From contig NC_079417.1 in assembly GCF_026213295.1 (NCBI RefSeq), forward strand, positions 8,214,384-8,278,383: a stretch of DNA of 64,000 bases, read 5' to 3'. Below, in pieces: positions 12,601 through 20,943 of the stretch. The notes beneath the pieces are model-generated. The model had not been told where the DNA came from. It ran no database searches and saw only the letters and a list, made by a program, of their open reading frames with translations. Made by a program: the position numbers and the translations under genes. The stretch's first letter is position 1. Each line of letters begins with the position of its first letter. This DNA is from Gadus chalcogrammus (lineage: Eukaryota > Chordata > Actinopteri > Gadiformes > Gadidae).

Positions 12601-15600
12601 CACAAGGCCTACGAGAACGCCGTGGGCATCCTGAGCAGGAGGCTGCAGGAGGCTCTGACCGAAAAGGAGGCCGCCGAGGCAGAGCTCGTCAAACTCAAGG
12701 CCCAGGTCTTGGACGGGGCCAACAACCAGGCCCAACAGGTACAGGGGGCGCCCACCACTCATGGAGATAAAGGACGGCCAGTCTCCTCAAAGCAGAGCTG
12801 TGGAGCTGATTGTGTCTGTGTCTGTGTCTGTGTCTGTGTCTGTGTCTGTGTCTGTGTGTCGTCCAGGAGAAGATGGCAGCTCTGCAGGCGGAGCTGCAGT
12901 CCGTCAGCCACAACAAGACCTTGCTGGAGAAGGAGCTCCAGGAGATCATCAACCTCACCTCCACAGAGCTGGAGGAGTACCAGGAGAAGGTCATGGAGCT
13001 GGAGGATGAGGTGTGCAATCAAAGTTTTAAATGATTCGTTGGTTCAGATTAGACCCACAAACTCTTGGTCGCACTGCACATGGCCCTGTGTTGTGTATTT
13101 AATCCCACTCCCATATGGTTTTTGTGTCAGAGCTTTAGATGCTGTAGTGTTGGATTTAAATAAGTTTAAACGGTGGCTGTGTGTATCTTTCCTTCATGAT
13201 ATTCACGTTTAGATGCAAGATTCTTTATTAACACAATGTGAAATGTCGGCTGTCTCCAGCTTCAAGAGGCTCGCTGCTTCAAAAAGAGAATCCGGAAGTT
13301 GGAGGATGCAAACAAGAAGCTTGTGCTGGAGCTTGAACACGAAAAAGGGAAACTAGCCGGATTAGGACAATCCCACAATGCACTGCGGGAGCATTCCAAC
13401 ATCCTGGAGACGGCCCTGGCTAAGAGGGAAGCGGATCTGGTCCAGCTCAACCTGCAGGTGGGCATTTGTGTTCTCTTCATTTACATTTAGGGCATTTAGC
13501 AGACACTCTTGTGCACAGCGACTTGCAACCTTTTCATACACACATTCACACACCGATGGAGAAGTCAACCATGCAAGCTCGGTGGGAGCAGTTAAGTTGA
13601 GGTGTCTTGCTCGGGGACACCTCAACACTTGGCTAGGAGGACCCGGGTATAGAACTAGCAAACTTTCGATTACAATTAAACCTGCTCTACCTCCTGAGCT
13701 AAGCTGACCCCTACTTTCTCACGTTGGAACCACTGAAATGTCGGTTGAACGGTAGGTTGAGAAGTCATACCTAACATTCAACATACATAACATTCAACGT
13801 ACATTCATTTTTGTATGTCATGTCATTTAAAGTGAGACCCATCATACAGGTTTTTCTTTCACAATGGAAGGACAATAAGGTTTTCCAATACGATACTGTA
13901 CAACTAGTATTCCACTCCAGAGGTTTTTTGGTTGTTGTTGGTTCACACGTCAACGAATCTCTTTGCCCAGGTTCAAGCCGTGTTGAAGCGTAAAGAGGAG
14001 GAGGACCAGCAGATGAAGCAGGTGGTCCACACTCTTCAGCAGGCACTGGAGAAGGAGAAGGCCCGAGTCAAGGACCTCCAAGAACAGGTATGAACCCACC
14101 AGGGCTGTAATGTATTACCACGTAATGTTATTCAGACCGTTGCCTGGACACAGCTCCTGGTGTTTTTTCCTGCTGCATGATGTGGCCATGATGACGCATC
14201 GGACATTATGGAGTGTGTGGTTATTACGTGTTCTGTTCTACAGCATTGTAACTGGTGTCCTGTGCTCTAGGTGGCAGCAGCGAAGGCAGAGGCTGCCCAC
14301 AACCGACGGCACTACAGGGCAGCAATGCTGGAGCTCTGTGAGATCAAGAAGGACCTGCAAGCCAAAGAGGAACTGGTCCAAGCCCTGCAGAATGAAGCCC
14401 AGAAACTGCAGTATGTTAGAACCTTCTGATCACTGGCGTTTGATTTTGGATCCTTTTTCCGATTATAAATGCTGCTTCAAACTCAAAATACATAAACATA
14501 ATATCAAATGTATTTCCATGTACTCATTTCGTATTACACATTTGAATGAGAATCACACTACAATACTTCTCCTATTGTGCACTTGACTAACCTTGAAATT
14601 AAAAAATCGAATATTGTGCTTAATAATTTGCTTTGGCTGAAAATGTCTGAATAACTTACTATGGAGACGGCGTCCCACTTCCCATTGGCGCCCCATTCTT
14701 GTCCTATGGTGCATGAGCTTTAAGGGGCTGATCCGTCTCTTCTCTCCTCTGCTCCCCCCTGCAGAGCTCAGGATGAGCAGCATTCCAGCGAGGTGTCCGT
14801 CTTCCGGGAGGAGCTGAGCGAGGCCCACTCCAAGCTGCAGATCCTCCAGAAACAGCTGGACGAGGAACTGGACAAGCAGCCCATCACCACGCAAGAGGTG
14901 GGTTCCCTTCACCAGTGGGTCCTTTGAGCACCCTGATCACCCCGTCATGTTTGTCACATTAAAACTAGGGGTGCAAACGTTTGGGCTAGAAAAGTATTAC
15001 TCTTCAAGGTAATCATAAACCACTACAAAAATATTGAAGTTCGCAAAACGTTTTGTAATAATTTTTTGCACATCTTGGATATACATTAATGTTATGTATA
15101 TATGTATTCTGGAGTTTGAAGCAGCATTTATAATAGAAAATAAATCCAAAATAAAACATCTATATTATATATCTGGTATATAGATACTTTGTGTATATTT
15201 TACGATGCTAACATACGTTTTTGCCAATGTTTTTCCTGAATAGATTTGCCGTGCTCTTGATTGGTCGACAGGTACACAGCTGAACAGGGAAATGGTTTGA
15301 ACATTAAACTCATTGCACTCTCGCAGGTGGAGGATCTGCGGTGGGAGGTGGAGCAGAGGCAGCGGGAGCTGGAGTCCCAGAAGCAGCAGATGGAGGCGTC
15401 GGAGCAGTGTAGCCACCGGGAGCTGGACAACCTCCAGTCGGCTCTGCAGGTAACCACTCAGCCCCATCCTCTTGTGAACCACTAACCTGATCACCACATC
15501 CACCGCGGCACCACCGGGATGAGTGGCCAATGGCAACCTGGATTGCCACACACCACTTTACCGCCGAGTAAGGGTTTTAGCAGGAGCCGGATGTATTGAA

Positions 15601-17438
15601 GTTAGTATTTGTTATTGTTGATTGTATAGTTTGAGTTTGAACCAAACATGTGTTTGCTGATTCAAGGAGCTTGTTTGTAAAGCACCGCAAAAAAGAAAAT
15701 CATTCAAAAACACGACCAACAGACGGGCAGAACATTGTGATATGGCTGTGTTCAGTATAGTCCCAAATCACCACATCACCACTGGCTTCCAACGCCCGCT
15801 ACCAAAAGCCCACCACCACCAACCACCACCACCACCACCACCACCACCACCACCACCATCCTCCGGCTCAGCCGGCAGCCCAGGTGTAGGTGGAGTCCAC
15901 CTCTAACCTTCTCTCGCTCCTCTCAGAACATCAAGGTGGAACTGGAGTCTGTGCAGGAGGAGCTCAGCGGCACGCGGAAGGACAAGTTCATGCTGCAGGC
16001 CAAGGTGGGAGAGCTGCGCAACAGCATGAAGACGGTGCTGCTGCAGAACCAGCAGCTCAAACAGGACCTCAAGCAGAGCCGCCTGAGGAAGGTGAGTGTC
16101 TGGATCCGGTTGCGTGGGACGCCTGAACACTTCCTGGTTGGAGTGTAAAACACTTATATGGTGTATAATTATCTGGTGCGCAAAGAGTTGTTGGTTGGAT
16201 TTGCTGCCCTCCTTCTGCTGATGAAGCCTCTTTTATAGCAGTGTTTGGGAGTCACCCTCGCATGTTAAGGTGCAAAGTCATGGAACCTTTTCAGTTGATA
16301 TAATGGTGTTCTCAGCAGGTGGGGCGAGATAGTCTAGTAGTTAGTGCATTTGGCTCCCAGATGAAAGGTTCTGGATTCGATGGCCTCTGTCCGCTATTTA
16401 CCCCTAGGCCTCCTTAATAGACATGCCTACCTGCTTCTCAATGAACCTATATCTAAATGAACTGCGAGCAACTTGCGATAAAAGCGTCTGCTAAAGGATC
16501 CAACAGTAAAACAAATAAATGTTAAGACAGTATCCCAACATAATGGGGCGTATTTCTAACGTGATTGTGCCGTTGTCTGCGGGAGCAGCAGCGCATGGAG
16601 CTGAAGGGAGAGGGGAACCCATCCAGTCCGGTGACGCCAGTGAAGATCCCAGACTGCCCGGTCCCCGCCTCCCTGCTGGACGAGCTGCTCAAGCCCTCCG
16701 CCTCGGTCAACAAGGAGCCCCTCAACAACCTCCACAGCTGTCTGCGGCAACTCAAGTACGACCGCCGCCCTGGAACCACTTTGATAGGAGTAGGAGAGAG
16801 GTTGTCACGCATGGTAACGGGGATGGTTCCCGCCACAGCCCTTTAAGAGGAATCCCTGGGGTTTCTTAAGGTCAACGCCTTAGTTGCCCCCTGTGGTGAT
16901 ATGTTGAGTATCATCGGCCATGCCCTCACCGCCAGCTGTACCATGATATGAAGAGGCGCAAACATGATGCAAATGCATTCCTTTTCTCTCTGTGTCTAAA
17001 TCCCCACCACCCTCATTTGTAGTAGTTAGGGTGGTCACCTCTCCGCTAAAATGTGCTGAGATCAATCCTGTATCCCAACTCACTGTAAATCCCTTTTGGA
17101 TGAAGCGTCTCCTAAAATGACTAGATAATGACTCCATCAATGAAGCATTGCTGAGTGTAACGTCTCAATGCAAGAGGAGCTCGCCGCCTACTAACCCCCC
17201 TGGCCCTCGGTTGTGTTCCCTCAGGCAGGAGATGGACAGCCTCCAGAGGCAGATGGAGGAGCACACGGTGACGGTGCACGAGTCCATGAGCTCCTGGAGC
17301 GCCACGGAGGAGGAGCTGACTCGACTGGGGGTGTCACAGCCTTCCCTGGACCACGAGGAGCCACCGGAGAGCAACAACAACCCAGCGGAGGAGGAGGAGG
17401 AGCAGGAGGAGCAGGAGGAGCAGGTCCAGCTGTCATAA
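3466..17438 (+). CDS. golga3: Golgin subfamily A member 3 (golgin-160), complete, 23 coding exons
   Basis: Coding join: 3466-3604, 4015-4305, 5089-5201, 5415-6157, 7198-7306, 8066-8372, 8652-8854, 9302-9439, 9921-10082, 10736-11104, 11317-11394, 11574-11837, 12285-12379, 12522-12738, 12867-13010, 13260-13457, 13971-14087, 14271-14410, 14765-14897, 15327-15449, 15927-16091, 16589-16755, 17225-17438. All junctions are GT-AG and in phase. The sum is 4629 nt, or 1542 residues, against about 1498 for human golgin-160. The first ~430 residues form a low-complexity head; residues ~440-1430 are an almost continuous heptad-rich coiled coil. Diagnostic stretches include MQETEM, RASTQAMTTEYSF, DNDSDSS-type serine runs, QWYQQQLALAQEARV, KAYENAVGILSRRLQE and PDCPVPASLLDELL. 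The family is a peripheral Golgi matrix protein with roles in Golgi positioning, dynein recruitment and cargo trafficking. The start has A at -3 and G at +4. Oddities are a poly-Gly tract in the head and an acidic E/Q tail. Identity is very secure; individual exon ends are secure to within a few bases. Confidence 0.96.
4015..4305 (+). CDS. golga3: golga3 coding exon 2
   Basis: Residues 47-143, rich in Pro, Gly and Ser. It ends in ISIPMQETEM, which aligns with LSLPMQETQL of mammalian golgin-160. The acceptor follows CTCCTTCCAG and the donor is GTAAGC. Confidence 0.9.
5089..5201 (+). CDS. golga3: golga3 coding exon 3
   Basis: Residues 144-181, including the conserved RRRLEEQLKQYRVQR basic-amphipathic stretch of the head domain. 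Acceptor CTCTGTAG, donor GTGAGT. Confidence 0.93.
5415..6157 (+). CDS. golga3: golga3 coding exon 4 (large head-domain exon)
   Basis: Residues 182-429, the longest golga3 exon at 743 bp and strongly GC-rich. It holds the conserved RASTQAMTTEYSF, VPRGPKLGSLG and DGNDSDSSTYSS stretches. A poly-glycine tract at residues 264-280 (9 Gly, Val, 7 Gly) is not in the mammalian protein. Ends in SRRDSFSS, split by the donor. Confidence 0.95.
6880..7050 (+). repeat. Degenerate tRNA-derived SINE in golga3 intron 4
   Basis: Contains a GGTTTGGTCC-like B-box remnant, an 'AGAGCAAGACGCTTACCC' body and a tail close to 'TTTTGGATCAAAGCACC', matching the layout of other SINE copies in the window. Confidence 0.5.
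7198..7306 (+). CDS. golga3: golga3 coding exon 5
   Basis: Residues 429-465; EEMLQVLKEKMRLEGQLE-like sequence (here DEMLQVLKEKMRLEG) marks the start of the coiled coil. Acceptor TTCCCCAG, donor GTAAGA. Confidence 0.95.
7945..7983 (+). repeat. SINE 3'-tail fragment in golga3 intron 5
   Basis: The stretch around 'TGGATAAAAGCCTCTGCCAA' is the usual 3' tail of fish tRNA-SINEs (consensus like TGGATAAAAGCGTCTGC). Only the tail is recognisable. Confidence 0.55.
8066..8372 (+). CDS. golga3: golga3 coding exon 6
   Basis: Residues 466-567, coiled coil starting ALKEKTELQAQL and containing the conserved LQVAEEQYQRLMGKVEEMQ. Donor GTATGT. Confidence 0.95.
8652..8854 (+). CDS. golga3: golga3 coding exon 7
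   Basis: Residues 568-635, coiled coil containing the highly conserved QWYQQQLALAQEARVRLQGE. Confidence 0.95.
9302..9439 (+). CDS. golga3: golga3 coding exon 8
   Basis: Residues 636-681, VGKMTQIGVVEHLKLENVTL. Phase 0 at both ends. Confidence 0.95.
9617..9744. mobile_element. Fold-back MITE in golga3 intron 8
   Basis: Two ~55-bp arms are near-perfect inverted repeats. The left arm begins AAAGGTCTGATGACATGCCA and the right arm mirrors it, ending at GGACCTTT. A short spacer separates them. No coding capacity; it fits a non-autonomous hairpin-type DNA element. Confidence 0.85.
9921..10082 (+). CDS. golga3: golga3 coding exon 9
   Basis: Residues 682-735, coiled coil (VDMLTQESAYQQIQDAKSMV). Phase 0 at both ends; acceptor TTTTGTGCAG. 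Confidence 0.95.
10548..10591. repeat. Perfect 20-bp inverted repeat, 4-nt loop, golga3 intron 9
   Basis: Arms 10548-10567 and 10572-10591 are exact reverse complements with loop GCCA. A direct copy of TAATCGAGCCATCGATT recurs at about 10608-10624. Confidence 0.95.
10736..11104 (+). CDS. golga3: golga3 coding exon 10
   Basis: Residues 736-858, long coiled-coil exon starting VKMTLTQKDLQLAALQQEHL. Phase 0 at both ends. Confidence 0.95.
11317..11394 (+). CDS. golga3: golga3 coding exon 11 (short)
   Basis: Residues 859-884, IETLQKENGTLKKQAQKLKE then QFQQQK. At 78 bp it is easy to miss, but it aligns with the mammalian QMQKIKEQFLQQK segment and keeps phase 0. Confidence 0.93.
11574..11837 (+). 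CDS. golga3: golga3 coding exon 12
   Basis: Residues 885-972, VMVEAYRRDAGSKEQLIGEL. The last ~34 bp and the CAG|GTACAC donor are repeated four times downstream as a minisatellite. Confidence 0.93.
11804..12115 (+). repeat. Exon-derived 68-77 bp minisatellite spanning golga3 exon 12 donor
   Basis: Tandem units start at 11804 (exon copy), 11872, 11949 and 12026, with a partial unit at 12103. Spacings are 68, 77, 77 and 77 bp; the 9-bp difference is one inserted block. Each full unit carries GACGGAGAGAGA-type sequence coding for the exon's QTERD end, then CAG-GTACAC. Predicted duplicate donors are at 11906, 11983 and 12060. Confidence 0.95.
12285..12379 (+). CDS. golga3: golga3 coding exon 13
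   Basis: Residues 973-1004, SIQFDQSQLAAVTEDNEGLR. Donor AAAAA|GTGAGT. Confidence 0.93.
12522..12738 (+). CDS. golga3: golga3 coding exon 14
   Basis: Residues 1004-1076, with the highly conserved DLTSAQKEVKAKHKAYENAV and GILSRRLQEAL. Confidence 0.95.
12811..12860 (+). repeat. (TGTGTC)n hexanucleotide array in golga3 intron 14 acceptor region
   Basis: About eight units of TGTGTC end six bases before the exon 15 acceptor AG. The array occupies the place of the polypyrimidine tract and probably the branch-point window. Confidence 0.95.
12867..13010 (+). CDS. golga3: golga3 coding exon 15
   Basis: Residues 1077-1124, coiled coil with SHNKTLLEKELQEIINLTS. Phase 0 at both ends. Confidence 0.94.
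13260..13457 (+). CDS. golga3: golga3 coding exon 16
   Basis: Residues 1125-1190, LVLELEHEKGKLAGLGQSHN and ILETALAKREADLVQLNLQ, almost identical to mammalian golgin-160. Confidence 0.96.
13478..13712 (+). repeat. Interspersed fish repeat in golga3 intron 16
   Basis: Starts with 'GGGCATTTAGCAGACACTCT' then 'AGCGACTTGCAACC', with an internal 'GGTGTCTTGCTCGGGG' and a tail 'TCCTGAGCTAAGC'. This order is typical of a widespread teleost interspersed element. A second copy lies at 61500-61690. Confidence 0.7.
13971..14087 (+). CDS. golga3: golga3 coding exon 17
   Basis: Residues 1191-1229, VQAVLKRKEEEDQQMKQVV. Phase 0 at both ends. Confidence 0.95.
14271..14410 (+). CDS. golga3: golga3 coding exon 18
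   Basis: Residues 1230-1276, VAAAKAEAAHNRRHYRAAML. Donor CTGCA|GTATGT. Confidence 0.94.
14765..14897 (+). CDS. golga3: golga3 coding exon 19
   Basis: Residues 1276-1320, ending LQKQLDEELDKQPITTQE. Donor GTGGGT. Confidence 0.94.
15327..15449 (+). CDS. golga3: golga3 coding exon 20
   Basis: Residues 1321-1361, VEDLRWEVEQRQRELESQKQ. Phase 0 at both ends. Confidence 0.94.
15811..15857. repeat. (CCA)n array, golga3 intron 20
   Basis: Nearly pure CCA/ACC trinucleotide run about 70 bp before exon 21. Confidence 0.9.
15927..16091 (+). CDS. golga3: golga3 coding exon 21
   Basis: Residues 1362-1416, with the conserved KDKFMLQAKVGELRNSMKTV and QNQQLKQDL. Confidence 0.95.
16318..16500 (+). repeat. 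tRNA-derived SINE in golga3 intron 21
   Basis: The head resembles a tRNA gene: an A-box-like 'TAGTCTAGTAGTTAGTGC' and a B-box 'GGTTCTGGATTCGAT'. The body continues to a 'GATAAAAGCGTCTGCTAAA' tail. It is the best-preserved SINE in the window. Confidence 0.8.
16589..16755 (+). CDS. golga3: golga3 coding exon 22
   Basis: Residues 1417-1472, with the conserved VKIPDCPVPASLLDELLKPS segment after the coiled coil. The acceptor is either of two tandem CAGs, so the start could be 3 bp later. Donor CAA-CTCAA|GTACGA. Confidence 0.92.
17020..17125 (+). repeat. SINE fragment in golga3 intron 22
   Basis: A-box-like 'GTAGTTAGGGTGGTCACC', B-box-like 'GAGATCAATCC' and a tail 'TGGATGAAGCGTCTCCTAAA'. Shortened and diverged. 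Confidence 0.6.
17225..17438 (+). CDS. golga3: golga3 terminal coding exon 23
   Basis: Residues 1472-1542 and the TAA stop. Begins KQEMDSLQRQMEEHTVTVHE, then diverges from mammals into an acidic tail of Glu/Gln repeats (EEEEEQEEQEEQVQLS). Confidence 0.95.
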
Positions 17439-17865
17439 CGCAGGGAGTTGACTCAGTAAGGGCATAGGGTCAGCTGAGGTTTATCCAAAAGGGCAAGTTA
17501 CATTTTAAACCTCACTAGCCTGGAATAAAGTTATATTTTTCCTTGTTTATTTTTGTTTTTTCTTAAATATTTTCTGCCAACATTTGGCATTCTCTCGCGG
17601 GCACTCAGGTGCTCACGTGAAATAATATTTCATCTTCCCATAGCTTTATTCGTCAGTCTTTATTGGACTCTTGTGATATTTATTCGCCATTAAAGGAATT
17701 TACCAATGCCCAGTTTTTCCCAAGGGCTGTGTGAGATTTTTCCGGTCTTAAGCCTTATAGTGTTACAAACAGTTACAGCGTAGACAAGTGTTCAGTGTTC
17801 GCGTCACTGCTGTCTCAGTATGGCCATCAACAATTGAATCTGCAATAAACTGTTCTTCCACTGTA
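17439..17865 (+). other. golga3: golga3 3' UTR
   Basis: AATAAA hexamers occur at 17524-17529 and 17844-17849. The second, just before a GT-rich stretch, is the likelier cleavage signal. A longer 3' end cannot be excluded. Confidence 0.6.
17844..17849 (+). terminator. golga3: golga3 poly(A) signal AATAAA
   Basis: Canonical hexamer about 400 bp after the stop codon, followed by T/G-rich downstream sequence. Confidence 0.6.
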
Positions 17866-20449
17866 CTTCTGTGCATGGGTAGGAATGATTTCTCTTATCT
17901 TGATTTACAGCGATTGTCAAACCAGGCTTTTCTCACGGGATCTTAACCGGGACATACATCAGTTATTTTTGTAAAGGCCCTTGTGTTAAAATACTGTCTT
18001 TAATTTCTTAAGCTTGGCCCAAGTATATTGCCTTGGGTTAATTAGTCTATAAGTCTTTTCTTTTTCCTTTTTATGTATGTGTCTTGGCTGAATTTGATTG
18101 CAGATGTGTATGGGGAAAAAAAAGCCTTATGGATAAGAAAAAAGTGTTGTAAAAGGACTAAAGGATTTAAATGGATTTGATGTGTTTCTACTGAAAGTGA
18201 ACAGATTGTAATATATATTATTTGAAGATGCTGTGTGCGTGTTTCCATATTGAATGGCTTGTTTAACATTTGAGTTGCATCAACTGACAATGCAGACTTA
18301 ACGATGGGAATCATTTTCTATATAAAATGTTTGTTGGGTGAAAGCAAAAATGTTACTACTTCTAATACTTTGGTGCAATCAACACTATTCCTGTAGTTAT
18401 GTTTTATATTTGCTGAAAATGTTGACCCCGAATTCAATTGTTGGTTTCGTTTTGCAGTTATTTGACGGTTATGGAGTAAAGTTAAAATATTTGAGGGTAA
18501 TATATAAAATTATTTTATTTTCTAATATTGTACATTTGTAATTTTTTAATGTTATAAATGGGATGAGAAACGTTATTTTACCCCTAACTAAATTAAAAAA
18601 GGATGATGAAGCATACAAATGGATGGTACAGCTGCTTACAAAATCGAAGGTTTCAGAATGTCACTGCTCAGTTTGTCATTATTTACTATAACCCTTGTCC
18701 ACCATAACGCCCTTTACAGTAATATACTATAAAATAACAGATTTCGCTAAAATATCAGTATACTGTCTTCAGAACTTGTACAACTTTATCTTCCAAACCG
18801 TACCTGGGCTCCCTGCATATACCCTGCTGTATTTACCGTTCTGCTCTGTATTTAACATTCTGCTCTGTTCTGGAATATTATCATTCCGATGTTTAACGTT
18901 TATCCTGGGAGATGTCATGTATTTATCGCATAAAATTGCACTATTCATCAATCAGCCATTTGTTTCATTGTAATACCTGACTACAACACGTAGGGACCTA
19001 ATTTGAAAAGTTTGACAAGTTTCTGAGTTAACTTCGTTTTTAAGTCGGGCATCTGCGAGTAGGGAGTTGGGGTCCTCAGGCTGGACGGTTTGAAAGCGTC
19101 GCGGTGAGTCTCTACATCCCAAAGGGTCAGCAGCCTGCAACAATTCCGTAATATCCCTAACCAGAGGGAGTTGATGAGGAGGTGGGCATGAACCGATATG
19201 ATAATCATGTTAAGAAAAGGAAGAAGAGCTCAAACTCATGGTCTCGTAATATATGCTTGCGCCGACACGGCCTGTCCAAACACAAACGTGTGTGTAAACC
19301 TATGGTCGGGAAAGCAAACTGCTAGCTAACGTTAGCTAAGCTGAGGGACAATCTCCCATAGTTTCATAACCGGCTTGTTATTACTCTTTGCAGAAACCAC
19401 CTCTGACAAACCTTAGATTACAGAATTAAATGTTTTAATACGTTTTATTTAACCAACCGTCCACATAAATTAGCTTTTTACTGATACAAAGTTAGCATTG
19501 CCTCAAAAGTGGCCATAATATAAAAGTTGTAATAGTCATGCGTATATCGACATTTATAATCTTAAAATTAATATTTATAATCTTCACAATTATTGTAATT
19601 AATCGAATATAATTGCTATAATACAACTTTCGATGTCTTACGTCTCGGACACTGAGCATGCGCACAACGTGTTGTAAACAATGACACTCTTCCAGACCAT
19701 CTTGAGCATTGTGTCTACACAACTGTTTATCTTTTAAAAGAACGAAGACTTTGTATTGCTTACGCAAGATATAAAATGATCTTCGGTAAGTAGGCATATG
19801 CGTTCTCGCTGTCATTGTACCGAAGGCGGTATTTTTCTTGTGATCACTACGATGTCAAATTCCTGCATCACGAAAGCCCTCCACGGATGGTATACTTGGG
19901 CGTGACAGCTTACGATCACATCGACTAATGATGTCAGATGTGTTGTTTTAACCACAGTGACATCATGGCAACTCTCAGATTTTGCTTTCCGTGTTTCACA
20001 TATCGCTCGTTTTTAGTTTTGGTGTTGCGTCGTCTGTTCTCTTGTTAGCCTTCCAGTCCTTCACTCTGCATTGTTGGCGTTACTTACTTGTTTGGTTAGC
20101 AAGCTAGCTAGCGGATGGCATACAACTCTTGTGGTCTGCCTTTAATAAGCCAGTGTAAATTGCTGTCTTACAGCTAATGTACAAAATAGGTTTGAAGGCA
20201 GTGATACATTGAGGCAGGTAATGATCTTAATATTGACAATTTTAGCTTGGTGGTTTGGTTTAGTAGTGGTGCTTTACTTTTTCATTACTTTGTGTTATTT
20301 TTCCTTGATTGCCCCCCTGCTCCATTGCCATTCTGATCTAGGTGTGTTGATGTTCTATGGATATCCATGTAATGAAAGCACTGTGCCGAGATGCAATGGC
20401 GTTTTGAGATCACATCATGGTCTCTGATCTCTCCATTTCTTCCATGTAG
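17866..20449. other. golga3-ankle2 intergenic region and ankle2 leader
   Basis: No coding sequence is recognisable. The part up to about 19 kb is AT-rich. Around 19.88-20.05 kb there are CRE/ATF-like TGACATCAT and TGATGTCAG motifs that could belong to the ankle2 promoter. A possible non-coding leader exon ends at 20217 (GGCAG|GTAATG), to be joined to the acceptor at 20448-20449. Promoter and leader exon are inference. Confidence 0.4.
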
Positions 20450-20456
20450 CTGAAGC

Positions 20457-20943
20457 ATGGAGACGGTTCTGAGCAGGCTGAGGGGACTGAGTGAAGACGA
20501 GCTGCGGCAGGAGTTGGCCAGAGCGGACCTCAAGTTCGGCCCCATCACAGCCACAACCCGGGCCATCTTTGAGAGAAAGCTGGCCAAGGTCCTCGCCGGG
20601 CCTGAGAGCGGTGCCACCGAAACGGACGGCCCCTCTGGCGCCGGCGCCTCGGGGGGTCCCGGCGCCGACCGAAGCGACCCCGTAACGTGTGCCGTGGCGG
20701 TGGCCGCCGTCGGCCGTGGCCCGCCGCCGGAGGCCGGGAGCGTGGAGGCCGACTTCGGCTACGGCTCGGGGCTCAACCCCCCCGAGGAGGAGGAGATCCC
20801 GGCGCCTTCGCGGACCGGCTCCAGCAGCTCGGAGGATGGCCCCGCTCAGCCCAGGACAGAGACCCCCTCCAAGGCATCGCAGGTGTCGCCCACCTTCTTT
20901 TACGGGGTGTGTCCGCTGTGGGAGGACGTTTTGGCCAGAAACG
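20457..20943 (+). CDS. ankle2: ankle2 coding exon 1 (LEM-like domain)
   Basis: Residues 1-162. LEM-like domain, then an acidic/Ser-rich linker with [14 protein letters not shown] and [14 protein letters not shown], both aligning with human ANKLE2. The exon body starts at 20450 after TTCCATGTAG. Confidence 0.93.

Noticed and set aside
16318..16400. Possible tRNA gene (A- and B-box-like motifs)
   Set aside because: No cloverleaf can be closed and a SINE body and tail follow; it is a SINE head, not a tRNA gene.
19322..19338. Palindrome AGCTAACGTTAGCT in the golga3-ankle2 gap
   Set aside because: Short word of the GTTAGCTAAC type that is common in fish DNA; no further structure around it.
20221..20427. 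Hydrophobic 68-codon frame just before ankle2, looking like a membrane segment
   Set aside because: It is in a different frame from ankle2, stops before the ATG, and does not resemble the human ANKLE2 anchor. It probably lies in the leader intron.
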